Positions 5,697-11,666 of a stretch of DNA of 20,146 nucleotides are shown here, piece after piece (positions within the stretch are counted from its first letter, which is position 1; every line of letters begins with the position of its first letter). The notes beneath the pieces are model-generated. The model had not been told where the DNA came from. It worked only from the letters and a program-made list of their open reading frames with translations, and ran no database searches. The stretch covers positions 1-20,146 of the IMG/VR virus record IMGVR_UViG_3300030020_000120; one strand, given 5' to 3'. The position numbers and the translations under genes are program-made. The stretch is from a virus.

Positions 5697-7253
5697 TTAC
5701 GCGCCCCTCATTCCTGCTCGGGCTAAAAGTAGCTGGGCAGAAGGGTAGACGATCTCTCTAGGTTCAGCTTCGTCAATTTTACCGCCCGCAATCGGAAACC
5801 TAAAACTCATTTGAGGCTCCTGAGGCTGCGTGCGTAGCTTGCCCGGGCGCACATCGTCTTCCGCCTGGTAAATGGGGGGAAGCCTCGGCCTAACACCGCG
5901 AAACAAGTCTTCTATTGTGATAATTTGAACGCGCGGGAAGCTACCATGCGCTGTCTTCGTGTTGCCCGCTCGTGCAGCAGCGGCCTCTACCTCTGGCGTA
6001 GGTTTGGCCAAGCACACGAAAAGCCCCATGTTTGCGCTTTCAGCATCAACGGTTCCGAGTAAGTCTCGAACCATTGTCGGAGCGATCCTTCCGGACTTTA
6101 CCGACACGATCACTTGTCCAGTTCCAAGAGGGCCATTTCGAAAGAAAATACGGCCGTCTACACCTCGGTCCTTTCCTTTCTTGTAGTCACAGTAGTTTTG
6201 CACTCCAACAAGCCAATTAGCCCACCACTGAAACTGGTATTCGTCTCGCTTTGCCAGATCTCGTGCAGAGTCCATGTCTTCGGGGCGACCAACCACAGGC
6301 GCCCTAAATCCGTCACACTGCTTTTTAAGGCGTTCCTCAATTACGGATACGGCGTAATTAGTGATATCAATACCTATCCAAGAACGCTCCATGTGCTGGG
6401 CAGCCTCCACTGTCGTGCCGCACCCGCAAAATGGATCGAGCACAACATCCCCGGGTTTAGTGGATGCTTCGATAATGCGCCGAAGCAACGCTATCGGCTT
6501 TTGCGTTGGATAACCCAAGCGCTCCTGGGAGGCCGGTTGCAGGCAGGGAATACGCCACACGTTGTCAAGCGTGCGGTCCTCTTTCATACGGTAAATAAGG
6601 TTACCCTGCTCATCGCGCGCATTTATCATTTTGCCGCCAACTTTCTTGCGCGCCAATTGCTTAAACGGGGTATCTCTTTTCTCTTTCAATTGATTAAACA
6701 CAAACTCGCTATCCACGTCTTTGGCAAAAAAGAATATTGTGTCCGTAGCGCGAGGAAATAGTTTTTTTCTGCTGTCGTGAATTTTATTATAATAATACCA
6801 GTATATCTCGTTGCGGAATTGCTCCTCTCCAAACACGGAGTTGAGCATAAGTCTAATATACGCGCTGGCCGTGGGGTCGCAATGCAGGTAAATGCTTCCC
6901 GTACGCTTTAGAACACGCTTTAACTCTATTAGCCGAGGCATCATCATGCATAAATATGCCATCGTATCGGTTTTGCCGAGAAACGTGAGCATTGCGCTTA
7001 ATAGAGCGGCTGGCCGGCCGCCGCGCGACATGACGGCGTCGAAAGCAGTCTCGGAGTCGTTATTCCACGCCCACGTATCCATGAAAGCGCCCGCTTGTGC
7101 CACTGATGGCGCACCGTCGGGGCGGTCAAAAATTTTGTTGTACTGCGCCCTTGAGTTAAAGGGAGGGTCAAGATACACAAGGTCAACTGATTGGTCCGCG
7201 ACATGCTTACGCAGGTGCCAAAGGTTATCTCCATAGTAGAGAGAAGCGGACAT
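5697..7253 (-). CDS. Beta-class DNA methyltransferase fused to an Mrr-like nuclease domain
   Basis: A 518-aa protein. ATG at 7253 is preferred over an upstream in-frame ATG (7319) because GGAG lies eight bases before it and the MTase fold starts here (MSASLYYGDNLW). Motif IV DPPF is at residues 29-32, and the SAM-binding motif D-P-F-C-G-C-G at 273-279 comes after it, the order of beta-class N4-cytosine/N6-adenine methyltransferases. Residues about 335-455 look like an Mrr-type PD-(D/E)XK domain (KGKDRGVDGRIFF, GQVIVSVKSG, MVRDLLGTV). D366 and K386 are candidate catalytic residues, but the usual Q/E two residues before the Lys is Ser here. The fused nuclease could cut DNA or only bind it. No separate restriction partner or control gene is nearby. 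The stretch around 6590-6870 looks AT-richer than the phage genes, consistent with transfer as cargo. Confidence 0.85.
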   Translation of the reverse strand: MSASLYYGDNLWHLRKHVADQSVDLVYLDPPFNSRAQYNKIFDRPDGAPSVAQAGAFMDTWAWNNDSETAFDAVMSRGGRPAALLSAMLTFLGKTDTMAYLCMMMPRLIELKRVLKRTGSIYLHCDPTASAYIRLMLNSVFGEEQFRNEIYWYYYNKIHDSRKKLFPRATDTIFFFAKDVDSEFVFNQLKEKRDTPFKQLARKKVGGKMINARDEQGNLIYRMKEDRTLDNVWRIPCLQPASQERLGYPTQKPIALLRRIIEASTKPGDVVLDPFCGCGTTVEAAQHMERSWIGIDITNYAVSVIEERLKKQCDGFRAPVVGRPEDMDSARDLAKRDEYQFQWWANWLVGVQNYCDYKKGKDRGVDGRIFFRNGPLGTGQVIVSVKSGRIAPTMVRDLLGTVDAESANMGLFVCLAKPTPEVEAAAARAGNTKTAHGSFPRVQIITIEDLFRGVRPRLPPIYQAEDDVRPGKLRTQPQEPQMSFRFPIAGGKIDEAEPREIVYPSAQLLLARAGMRGA

Positions 7254-7263
7254 TGACCTAGCT

Positions 7264-7284
7264 CCAAGTTCAAAACGAACTTGG
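7264..7284. promoter_or_regulatory. Operator-like perfect dyad upstream of the methyltransferase
   Basis: CCAAGTTC, five bases, GAACTTGG: 8-bp perfect arms centred about 21 bases before the methyltransferase ATG, just downstream of a candidate promoter. The position suits repression by a dimeric protein, or an mRNA hairpin close to the ribosome binding site (GGAG at 7262-7265, sharing two bases with the dyad). Confidence 0.6.
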
Positions 7285-7288
7285 CAGA

Positions 7289-7316
7289 CGTATCTGCGCG
7301 GTGTACGCATAGTCAA
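7289..7316 (-). promoter_or_regulatory. Candidate promoter of the methyltransferase gene
   Basis: On the minus strand, TTGACT (7316-7311), 16 bases, GATACG (7294-7289). A small dyad GCAGA-CGTA-TCTGC (7284-7297) covers the -10 region. The -35 is good and the -10 weak. It lies after the transposase terminator, so the methyltransferase may have its own transcript. Confidence 0.45.
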
Positions 7317-7350
7317 CAAAAAACAATACGAACATAGCTGCCATGTTCGT
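7313..7350 (-). terminator. Probable intrinsic terminator after the transposase
   Basis: On the minus strand, ACGAACAT, seven bases, ATGTTCGT (8-bp perfect stem, 7350-7328), followed by TATTGTTTTTTG. It starts 18 bases after the transposase stop. The stem has few G/C pairs, so termination may be partial. Confidence 0.62.
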
Positions 7351-7367
7351 TGCGCATAACTTGCTTC

Positions 7368-8237
7368 TTATTTGACCGTATACATCCGTGGGCGCTTGGG
7401 GGCGTCCGCCTTGGCGTCGATCAGCGCCACCACATCCTCCATGCTCCACAGCGTCTTGCTGATGCCAGCGGCCATCGCCGGGCTGCAACGGAGCGTCTTG
7501 TGCTGGCGAATGAAGTTGTACCAGAGGGTATAGAGGCTAACCATGTGGACGTGCGGCTCAACCTTCTTGGAGAAGGCGTTGGTCAGGCATGTGAACCGAC
7601 GCATCTGCATCCGCATGGTCAGGTTCTGGCGCTCAACGTAGCTGGTGGAGATATGGCGCGGATCGGGGTTGCCCATGCCGCGCTCTTTCCGGCAGCCTGT
7701 GCATTCAGCGGGGCTATAGCGGCCAGCGCCTGCAACCGTGTCGCCGTAGATTTTGACCAAGATGCCATAGTCAATATCGCCGCCGAACGCGCCCTCAATG
7801 GCGTCCAGGTAGGTCTTGAGGTTGTCGGTCGTTAGCTGGACCTTGTTTGCCAAGCGGCTCGCGGCGTCCTGCATGAAAGCGTGGGCGCACTCCGCATCGC
7901 GGCTGCCGACCAGGAAGGAAACGATCAGCTTCGTATCGGCATCCAGGGCGGTCCACGTCCATAAATCGCCAGCGCCTTCGGGAGCAGCCTTTGCGGCTTC
8001 CACGTTCTTCTTTTTCGCATAGCAGAACGACCAGATTTCATCGCATTGCACGCGCTTGGACTTCACGCCGCGCACGTTCTGGTCGTGGAAGTCAATGCAG
8101 GCTTCCCCAGCCTCGGCCAGGAGCTTCGCCACCGTGTTGATGCTCACGTCCGCCACGCGGCTGATGGAGCGCATGGAGGAGCCCTCCACCAGCATGTTGA
8201 GGATTTGGACACGCTTGGCGGTGGGGAGCTTGTTCAT
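7368..8237 (-). CDS. IS1-family (DDE) transposase
   Basis: A 289-aa protein starting MNKLPTAKRVQILNMLVEGS. ATG at 8237 follows AAGGGG; an ATG at 8276 would add 13 residues. Residues about 8-42 are an N-terminal helix-turn-helix (SMRSISRVADVSINTVAKLL). The catalytic D-D-E triad is visible as CDEIW (D66), TTDN (D138) and SYVERQN (E202), the last being a hallmark of the IS1-like group, followed by the C-terminal WYNFIRQHKTLR. Unlike classical IS1, which needs a -1 frameshift to join InsA and InsB, this is one continuous frame, as in the ISMhu11-like subgroup. It should cut and join the 25-bp ends found at 5652 and 9887. It is divergent from the P63C gene, with a repeat-rich 102-bp spacer between them. 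Confidence 0.9.
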   Translation of the reverse strand: MNKLPTAKRVQILNMLVEGSSMRSISRVADVSINTVAKLLAEAGEACIDFHDQNVRGVKSKRVQCDEIWSFCYAKKKNVEAAKAAPEGAGDLWTWTALDADTKLIVSFLVGSRDAECAHAFMQDAASRLANKVQLTTDNLKTYLDAIEGAFGGDIDYGILVKIYGDTVAGAGRYSPAECTGCRKERGMGNPDPRHISTSYVERQNLTMRMQMRRFTCLTNAFSKKVEPHVHMVSLYTLWYNFIRQHKTLRCSPAMAAGISKTLWSMEDVVALIDAKADAPKRPRMYTVK

Positions 8238-8258
8238 GCCCCTTTGTAATGAACTTTT

Positions 8259-8363
8259 ATGCTTAGTGTCAAGCATGATTAGTAAGCATCCGAGATTGCG
8301 ATTATGCTTGCATAAGGCGTAATCTTGATGTAAGCAAGCATGGACAAGTTGTGGAATGCTTAC
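8259..8363. promoter_or_regulatory. Divergent control region with repeated TAAGCA/TGCTTA sites
   Basis: The spacer between the transposase and P63C genes, plus the first codons of the latter, has TGCTTA at 8260 and 8358 and TAAGCA at 8283 and 8331. It also has near copies: AAGCAT at 8271 and 8336, and the dyad TTATGC-TT-GCATAA at 8303-8316. Four exact hexamers in about 105 bases is far above chance. A plus-strand promoter TTGCGA (8296), 18 bases, TAATCT (8320) would start transcription only a few bases before the P63C ATG. Confidence 0.6.
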
Positions 8364-9347
8364 ATGGATGACCTATTTAAGGGGCGCGCAAAAGGCGGCC
8401 TCGCCACGGCTCAACAGATGACGAAAGAACAGCTTAAAGAACGTGCTCGCAAAGGCGCGGCTGCGCGGTGGGGCGTTAAGGCAATCCACCGTGGCAACTT
8501 TCAAAGAGAATTTGGATTGGACGTTGATTGCTACGTATTGGATGACGAGCAAAAAACAGCCGTTATCAGTCAGCGCGGAATGGGGGAGGCGCTTGGGCTG
8601 GAAAGGGGCAGCGGCACTGCTTTGCAGCGCTTCCTAGCGACCAAAGCAATGATGGATGCCGTCGGGGCTGAAATCCGTCAAAAACTCGAAAATCCTATTA
8701 AATTTCAATGGGGCACCGGCGGGGCTGGAAGTCCGCCACCGAGCGTTGTTTATGGGTTTGATGCGGCCCTTTTGATTGATCTTTGCAATGCAATTATTGC
8801 CGCCAATTCAGCGGGTAAGATGCGCCGCCCTCGCGTCGCTGATCAGGCTCGAATTATCTTAACGGCATCGGCCAAGAACGGCATCAAGGGCCTTGTCTAT
8901 GCACTGGCTGGCTACAGCCCCTCCGCAGACGAAGTAATCAGCGCGTTCAAGTTGTATGTTCTTGAGGAGGCAAAGAAGTACGAGCCAGAGTTCCCCAATG
9001 AACTCTATGTGCAATGGTATCGACTATACGACTTGGACGCTCCCGAGCTGGGCAGGCCGTGGTTCTTTAAGCACCTGACATTGAACCACGTTTACTACCC
9101 GCTAGCAAAAAGCCACGGAAAGATACTAGAGCTTTTGCGCGCAAACAAAGCGCAGGGCGGGGATCGTCGGAAAAGACTATTCCAGTTCTTGAATGACATT
9201 GGTACGCGCGCTTTGCGAATTCATCTCGGCAGATTGCTTGAGATGGCCGAATCAGCAAAAGAGCGCGCAGCATACGAAAAGCGGTTCAATGAACGTTTTG
9301 GCGACCAGCCAGAATTAGACTTTGAGGCTACCGACCCCACCGCTTAG
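8340..9347 (+). CDS. P63C-domain protein (transposon cargo)
   Basis: A 335-aa protein with an uncertain start: ATG at 8340 has no clear ribosome binding site, and the predicted transcript would have almost no leader. Residues 17-45 carry a G-G-x-A-T-A-x-x-M-T-x-E-Q plus A-A-A-R-W-G motif also found in the small convergent protein at 9328-9549. Residues about 65-200 follow the pattern seen upstream of P63C domains (YVLDDEQKTAVISQRGMGEA, PSVVYGFDAALLIDLCNAII, KNGIKGLVYALAGYSPS). Residues about 208-305 match P63C (AKKYEPEFPNELYVQWYRLY, HVYYPLAKSHGKILELLRAN, FQFLNDIGTRALRIHLGRLL). The domain is widespread in bacteria and phages with no established function. It is the only plus-strand gene in the window. 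Confidence 0.8.
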   Translation: MDKLWNAYMDDLFKGRAKGGLATAQQMTKEQLKERARKGAAARWGVKAIHRGNFQREFGLDVDCYVLDDEQKTAVISQRGMGEALGLERGSGTALQRFLATKAMMDAVGAEIRQKLENPIKFQWGTGGAGSPPPSVVYGFDAALLIDLCNAIIAANSAGKMRRPRVADQARIILTASAKNGIKGLVYALAGYSPSADEVISAFKLYVLEEAKKYEPEFPNELYVQWYRLYDLDAPELGRPWFFKHLTLNHVYYPLAKSHGKILELLRANKAQGGDRRKRLFQFLNDIGTRALRIHLGRLLEMAESAKERAAYEKRFNERFGDQPELDFEATDPTA

Positions 9348-9549
9348 CCGCCGCCTTCTTAGCCTGCTCGGCGCGCTGCTCGGGCGTCATGTTGCGCGCC
9401 CGCGCCTGCCCGCCCAGCTTGCCCAGGGCCGCGCCTGGGCTGATGGGAGCAAGCTCCTCGGTTTCCTCTCCGGTCGCCAGCCGCATGATCTGGACCGCCC
9501 GCCCGATCACGTCGGCGGCGCGGGATTCGCCTCTAGGTCCCTTGGGCAT
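9328..9549 (-). CDS. Small basic protein with AAAKRWG motif
   Basis: A 73-aa protein. ATG at 9549 is chosen because GGAGG lies six bases upstream and the sequence starts MPKGPRGESRAADVIGRAVQ. It resembles small proteins of alphaproteobacteria often labelled RNA-binding or histone-like, which share MPKGP-x-G, A-D-V-I-G-x-A-V and a C-terminal A-R-A-x-x-M-T-P-E-Q-R-x-E-x-A-x-K-A-A-A-x-R-W-G. The label's functional basis is weak. It overlaps the gene upstream (9533-9787) by 17 bp and runs convergently into the P63C gene's last 20 bp. The shared motif with P63C suggests related binding targets. Confidence 0.75.
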   Translation of the reverse strand: MPKGPRGESRAADVIGRAVQIMRLATGEETEELAPISPGAALGKLGGQARARNMTPEQRAEQAKKAAAKRWGR

Positions 9550-9787
9550 TGGTGGCCTCCGACTTCCACGTTCCCGCAACGGGGCGGGCAGTCCAACCAT
9601 TCCAGTCCGCATCCCACTCTAACGTGGCCTCCGCCTCGACTTCGCCACCCATATAAATCACCACCAGCATTCCATCGCGAGGTCCGCCCGGGATGTGAGC
9701 TAGGTCCTCAACAGATTTGGTCAACCAGAGGCCGTATCTCTCGACACCCCCCGGCCCCTCGTTTGTGTCGAAATACACCCTATGCAT
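9533..9787 (-). CDS. Small hypothetical protein, transposon cargo (84 aa)
   Basis: The frame reads MHRVYFDTNEGPGGVERYGLWLTKSVEDLAHIPGG. ATG at 9787 is preferred, though an in-frame ATG at 9817 would add ten residues of unlikely composition. The ribosome binding site is weak (GGTGG). The protein is acidic, with a run of probable beta strands (DGMLVVIYMGGEVEAEATLEWDADWNGWTARPVAGTW). Nothing identifies its function. It is probably co-transcribed with the overlapping 73-aa gene. A 16-bp dyad at 9801-9816 lies just upstream. Confidence 0.65.
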   Translation of the reverse strand: MHRVYFDTNEGPGGVERYGLWLTKSVEDLAHIPGGPRDGMLVVIYMGGEVEAEATLEWDADWNGWTARPVAGTWKSEATNAQGT

Positions 9788-9800
9788 GGCACCACCGCTT

Positions 9801-9816
9801 TGCTTACCGCTAAGCA
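9801..9816. promoter_or_regulatory. TGCTTA-TAAGCA dyad upstream of the small cargo genes
   Basis: TGCTTA, four bases, TAAGCA: perfect 6-bp arms 14 bases before the ATG at 9787. The hexamer is the one repeated in the transposase/P63C spacer, so one transposon-encoded regulator may act at both places. Confidence 0.6.
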
Positions 9817-9862
9817 TAGCATAAGCTGGGCCGGGACGGGACGCTAGGGTGTCTCAGATTTA

Positions 9863-9887
9863 GAGATTTTCAAACTGAGACACTACC
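9863..9887 (-). repeat. Right terminal inverted repeat
   Basis: Reverse complement reads GGTAGTGTCTCA, then G, then TTTGAAAATCTC (24 of 25 match the left end). Just inside, TGAGACAC (reverse complement of 9848-9855) is a perfect inverted partner of the outer GTGTCTCA, so the end contains an internal dyad. Confidence 0.93.
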
Positions 9888-9895
9888 CGGCAAGC
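9888..9895. repeat. 8-bp target site duplication, right copy
   Basis: CGGCAAGC directly outside the right terminal inverted repeat, identical to 5644-5651. Confidence 0.93.
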
Positions 9896-10572
9896 CACTG
9901 GTGATAAACCGGTGCACCCCAGATCGCCGCCGGCAATAGCGACGCCACCGCCGCGCACGCGCCAGCTACAAGCGCCGGACGCCACACGCCGGCCACCAGC
10001 AGATATGCCGGCCACAGGCATAGATTTGGCTTGCAGGCCACCAGCGCGCCAATGGCAACTCCTGCCGCAATATCGCGGCCGGTCCGCATGAGCGCCCAAG
10101 CACCAGCACACAAAGCGAACAGCATGGCATAGTCCTGGCCCAGCCAAATACCCGCACTGACATGCGGCACAAGCAGCGCCCACGTCACGCGCCAGGATTG
10201 AACCGGAACCGGCGCATAGAGAACCACAGCAGCGACACCAGCCGCCATCAGTGCGGCCTGCCCCATGATCCACCACGGCGCCACAGCGAGCGCGGGCAGA
10301 TACGACAACGCAGCAAAAAACGGCAGCATCGCAGGCGGCGATAGGTTCACGTCCGCCTGACCCGGCACGATCGCCGCCGGCGTCAGGGCGTATGACGCGT
10401 ATGGATTGACACCGTGAACCGCAGCCCACCCAGAAGACCAGAGCGCGCCCCATACGCGAAGCTGCGTGCCACCCTGGAGCGTCAAGCCGGAAAGCGCCGT
10501 TGCCGCGGTGACGGCCAGAAGACCCGCCGCAGCCAACGCAAAGACTACCCAGGGTTGCTTGATGCGTATCAT
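9888..10572 (-). pseudogene. GT87-type membrane glycosyltransferase, N-terminal fragment (split by transposon)
   Basis: ATG at 10572 has GGAG eight bases upstream. The frame reads 228 codons up to the insertion point and would end G-stop inside the transposon end. Multiple hydrophobic segments are visible (PWVVFALAAAGLLAVTAATA, AAVVLYAPV and others). GT87/DUF2029 features include a luminal-type loop GVNPYASYALTP, NLSPPAMLPFFAALSYLP, GQDYAMLFALCAGAWAL and GALVACKPNL. Such GT-C enzymes transfer a sugar from a polyprenyl-phosphate donor outside the membrane. In a phage this could change the host surface. The truncated half lacks the C-terminal segments and is probably inactive. It is separated from the capsid gene by a terminator, so it looks like an independently expressed accessory gene. 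Confidence 0.88.
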
Positions 10573-10602
10573 GATCGCCGCTCCGCTTGCCTGGCGCGGA
10601 GT

Positions 10603-10629
10603 CTAATACGCAAACATTCACAAACGCAA
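10603..10629 (-). promoter_or_regulatory. Candidate promoter of the glycosyltransferase gene
   Basis: On the minus strand, TTGCGT (10629-10624), 15 bases, TATTAG (10608-10603), about 30 bases before the ATG. The spacer is short and the boxes imperfect. The main reason to expect a promoter is the strong terminator just upstream. Confidence 0.33.
10609..10625 (-). repeat. 17-bp inverted repeat, right copy
   Basis: Reads GTTTGTGAATGTTTGCG on the minus strand, the exact reverse-complement partner of 4999-5015. It lies between the candidate -35 and -10 boxes of the glycosyltransferase gene. Confidence 0.7.
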
Positions 10630-10676
10630 CGGATTAGGCGTGCAGTTCGGCGTTTTAGTACATCCGGCTGCCACAC

Positions 10677-10709
10677 AAAAAAAGGCGCCAAGTTTCCCCA
10701 GCGCCCTTT
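10677..10709 (-). terminator. Intrinsic terminator after the major capsid gene
   Basis: On the minus strand, AAAGGGCGC pairs with GCGCCTTTT through nine positions (one G-T), around a 12-base loop, followed by seven T in a row. It starts 22 bases after the capsid stop. It ends the head operon and insulates the accessory gene downstream. Confidence 0.85.
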
Positions 10710-10730
10710 CCCTAACTGTTACCCCAAGCG

Positions 10731-11639
10731 CTACACGCCCGGCGTTCCAAACAGCCCGCGCCAATCGGCCACGTTCGCGCTGTAGCGCTCATAGCATGCC
10801 GCTTTCGCGTTCTTCGTGTCGAAGTCGTTGTCCTGGTCAAAGGATATCTTGTCGCGCTCAAAGTATTGCGCGCCGCGCGGCACGTTCGTGCGGATAAACC
10901 AAGCCGTTGCCGAGCTAAAGTAGTGGTTAACCTTGATCCCCTTCGGGAACACGCCAACCGCACGCAGCACGTTGATCGCATTGTTGGCGGTATCGTTCTG
11001 AAGCACCGACTTGTAGATGCGGTTCGCTTCGAAGAACAACTGTGGCGGCACATGCAAAGACTGCGGCAGCACGCTGATTTTCAGGCCACGGTTGTTGACG
11101 GTCTGCATGATCTGCACACAGAGGTCTTCGACCGCGAGTTCCGAAAGATCGGCTGCCGTGGTGAGAAGATTGGACTGCGAGCCGGCAAGCGTCGGGTGTG
11201 CGGCAGAAAACACCGCCTGGCCGTCGCCAATCGGATAGGACGAACTGAAACCATTGTTGTAAATGGACGCCAGCACGTTTTCCTTGGTTTGCCGCATCGA
11301 GAAAGCGAGCTGCTGAGCGCGGCGCTTGGAAACCGCTTCATACAGGTCGTCACGCAGTTCTTCGAACGTCACGATATAGCCCAACGCATACGCAATGTGC
11401 GTGAAGCGCGTTACCGGCCCCTGCACTTCGGTATCGTACACGATCTGCTGACCCTGCGGCTTGACCGGCGCGAGACCAAAGCCGGTAATTTCGACTTCTT
11501 CCTCATACGCCTTGTCCGATGTCTCAATATCGAACAGGTCAACGAACTCCTCCTCGTGCTCGTCATACGAGCGGCCCCAGAAGGCTTTAATGCCGGGCCA
11601 AAGCGCTTTTGGGTGGGAGCCTGTGGTAATTACGGCCAT
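10731..11639 (-). CDS. Major capsid protein
   Basis: A 302-aa protein. ATG at 11639 has GGAG eight bases upstream. It starts MAVITTGSHPKALWPGIKAF and contains YDEHEEEFVDLFDIETSDKAYEEE, GPVTRFTHIAYALGYIVTFE, RRAQQLAFSMRQTKENVLASIYNNGF, FSAAHPTLAG and NAAFKA-like helices near the end. This is the general pattern of phage major head proteins of HK97-like fold, including the Mu gpT-like group. Size, its place after scaffold and decoration genes, and the strong terminator right behind it all agree. No N-terminal delta domain or protease is fused, so assembly should use the separate scaffold protein upstream. Confidence 0.87.
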   Translation of the reverse strand: MAVITTGSHPKALWPGIKAFWGRSYDEHEEEFVDLFDIETSDKAYEEEVEITGFGLAPVKPQGQQIVYDTEVQGPVTRFTHIAYALGYIVTFEELRDDLYEAVSKRRAQQLAFSMRQTKENVLASIYNNGFSSSYPIGDGQAVFSAAHPTLAGSQSNLLTTAADLSELAVEDLCVQIMQTVNNRGLKISVLPQSLHVPPQLFFEANRIYKSVLQNDTANNAINVLRAVGVFPKGIKVNHYFSSATAWFIRTNVPRGAQYFERDKISFDQDNDFDTKNAKAACYERYSANVADWRGLFGTPGV

Positions 11640-11666
11640 GATTTATACTCCTTCGATGACCGCGGC

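Larger units (their letters stand above)
5652..9887. mobile_element. IS1-related transposon (transporter IS) with passenger genes, 4236 bp
   Basis: The element is bounded by 25-bp terminal inverted repeats with one mismatch, flanked by the perfect 8-bp duplication CGGCAAGC. It disrupts a glycosyltransferase gene that becomes one open frame when the element and one duplication are removed. Only one pair of ends was found, and the transposase lies in the middle, so this is a single-ended-pair cargo element and not two IS copies around a segment. Contents by position: methyltransferase-nuclease fusion (-), IS1-like transposase (-), P63C protein (+), and two small overlapping genes (-). The ends start GGTAGTG, in line with the GGTnnTG tips of IS1 relatives. 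The intact frames, near-identical ends and perfect duplication suggest recent insertion. Confidence 0.93.

Noticed and set aside
6114-6761. 215-aa plus-strand open frame inside the methyltransferase region
   Set aside because: The opposite strand carries clear methyltransferase motifs throughout; this frame shows no domain pattern.
7253-7319. Longer methyltransferase start (ATG at 7319)
   Set aside because: It would place the promoter, dyad and ribosome binding site inside coding sequence, and the extra residues do not resemble the family.
9322-9813. 163-aa plus-strand frame downstream of the P63C gene
   Set aside because: Pro/Arg-rich antisense of two small genes with good starts; no ribosome binding site.
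5652-9887. Composite transposon made of two IS copies
   Set aside because: Only one transposase gene and one pair of ends are present; no extra copies of the end sequence were seen inside.
9860-10621. 253-aa minus-strand frame overlapping the glycosyltransferase 5' half
   Set aside because: Gly/Cys/Arg-rich wrong-phase reading. The other phase gives regular hydrophobic segments and GT87 features, and joins in frame with the 3' half.
4999-10625. Treating the 17-bp inverted repeat as ends of a second, outer transposon
   Set aside because: No second transposase or target duplication was seen at its edges, so it is reported only as a repeat of unknown role.
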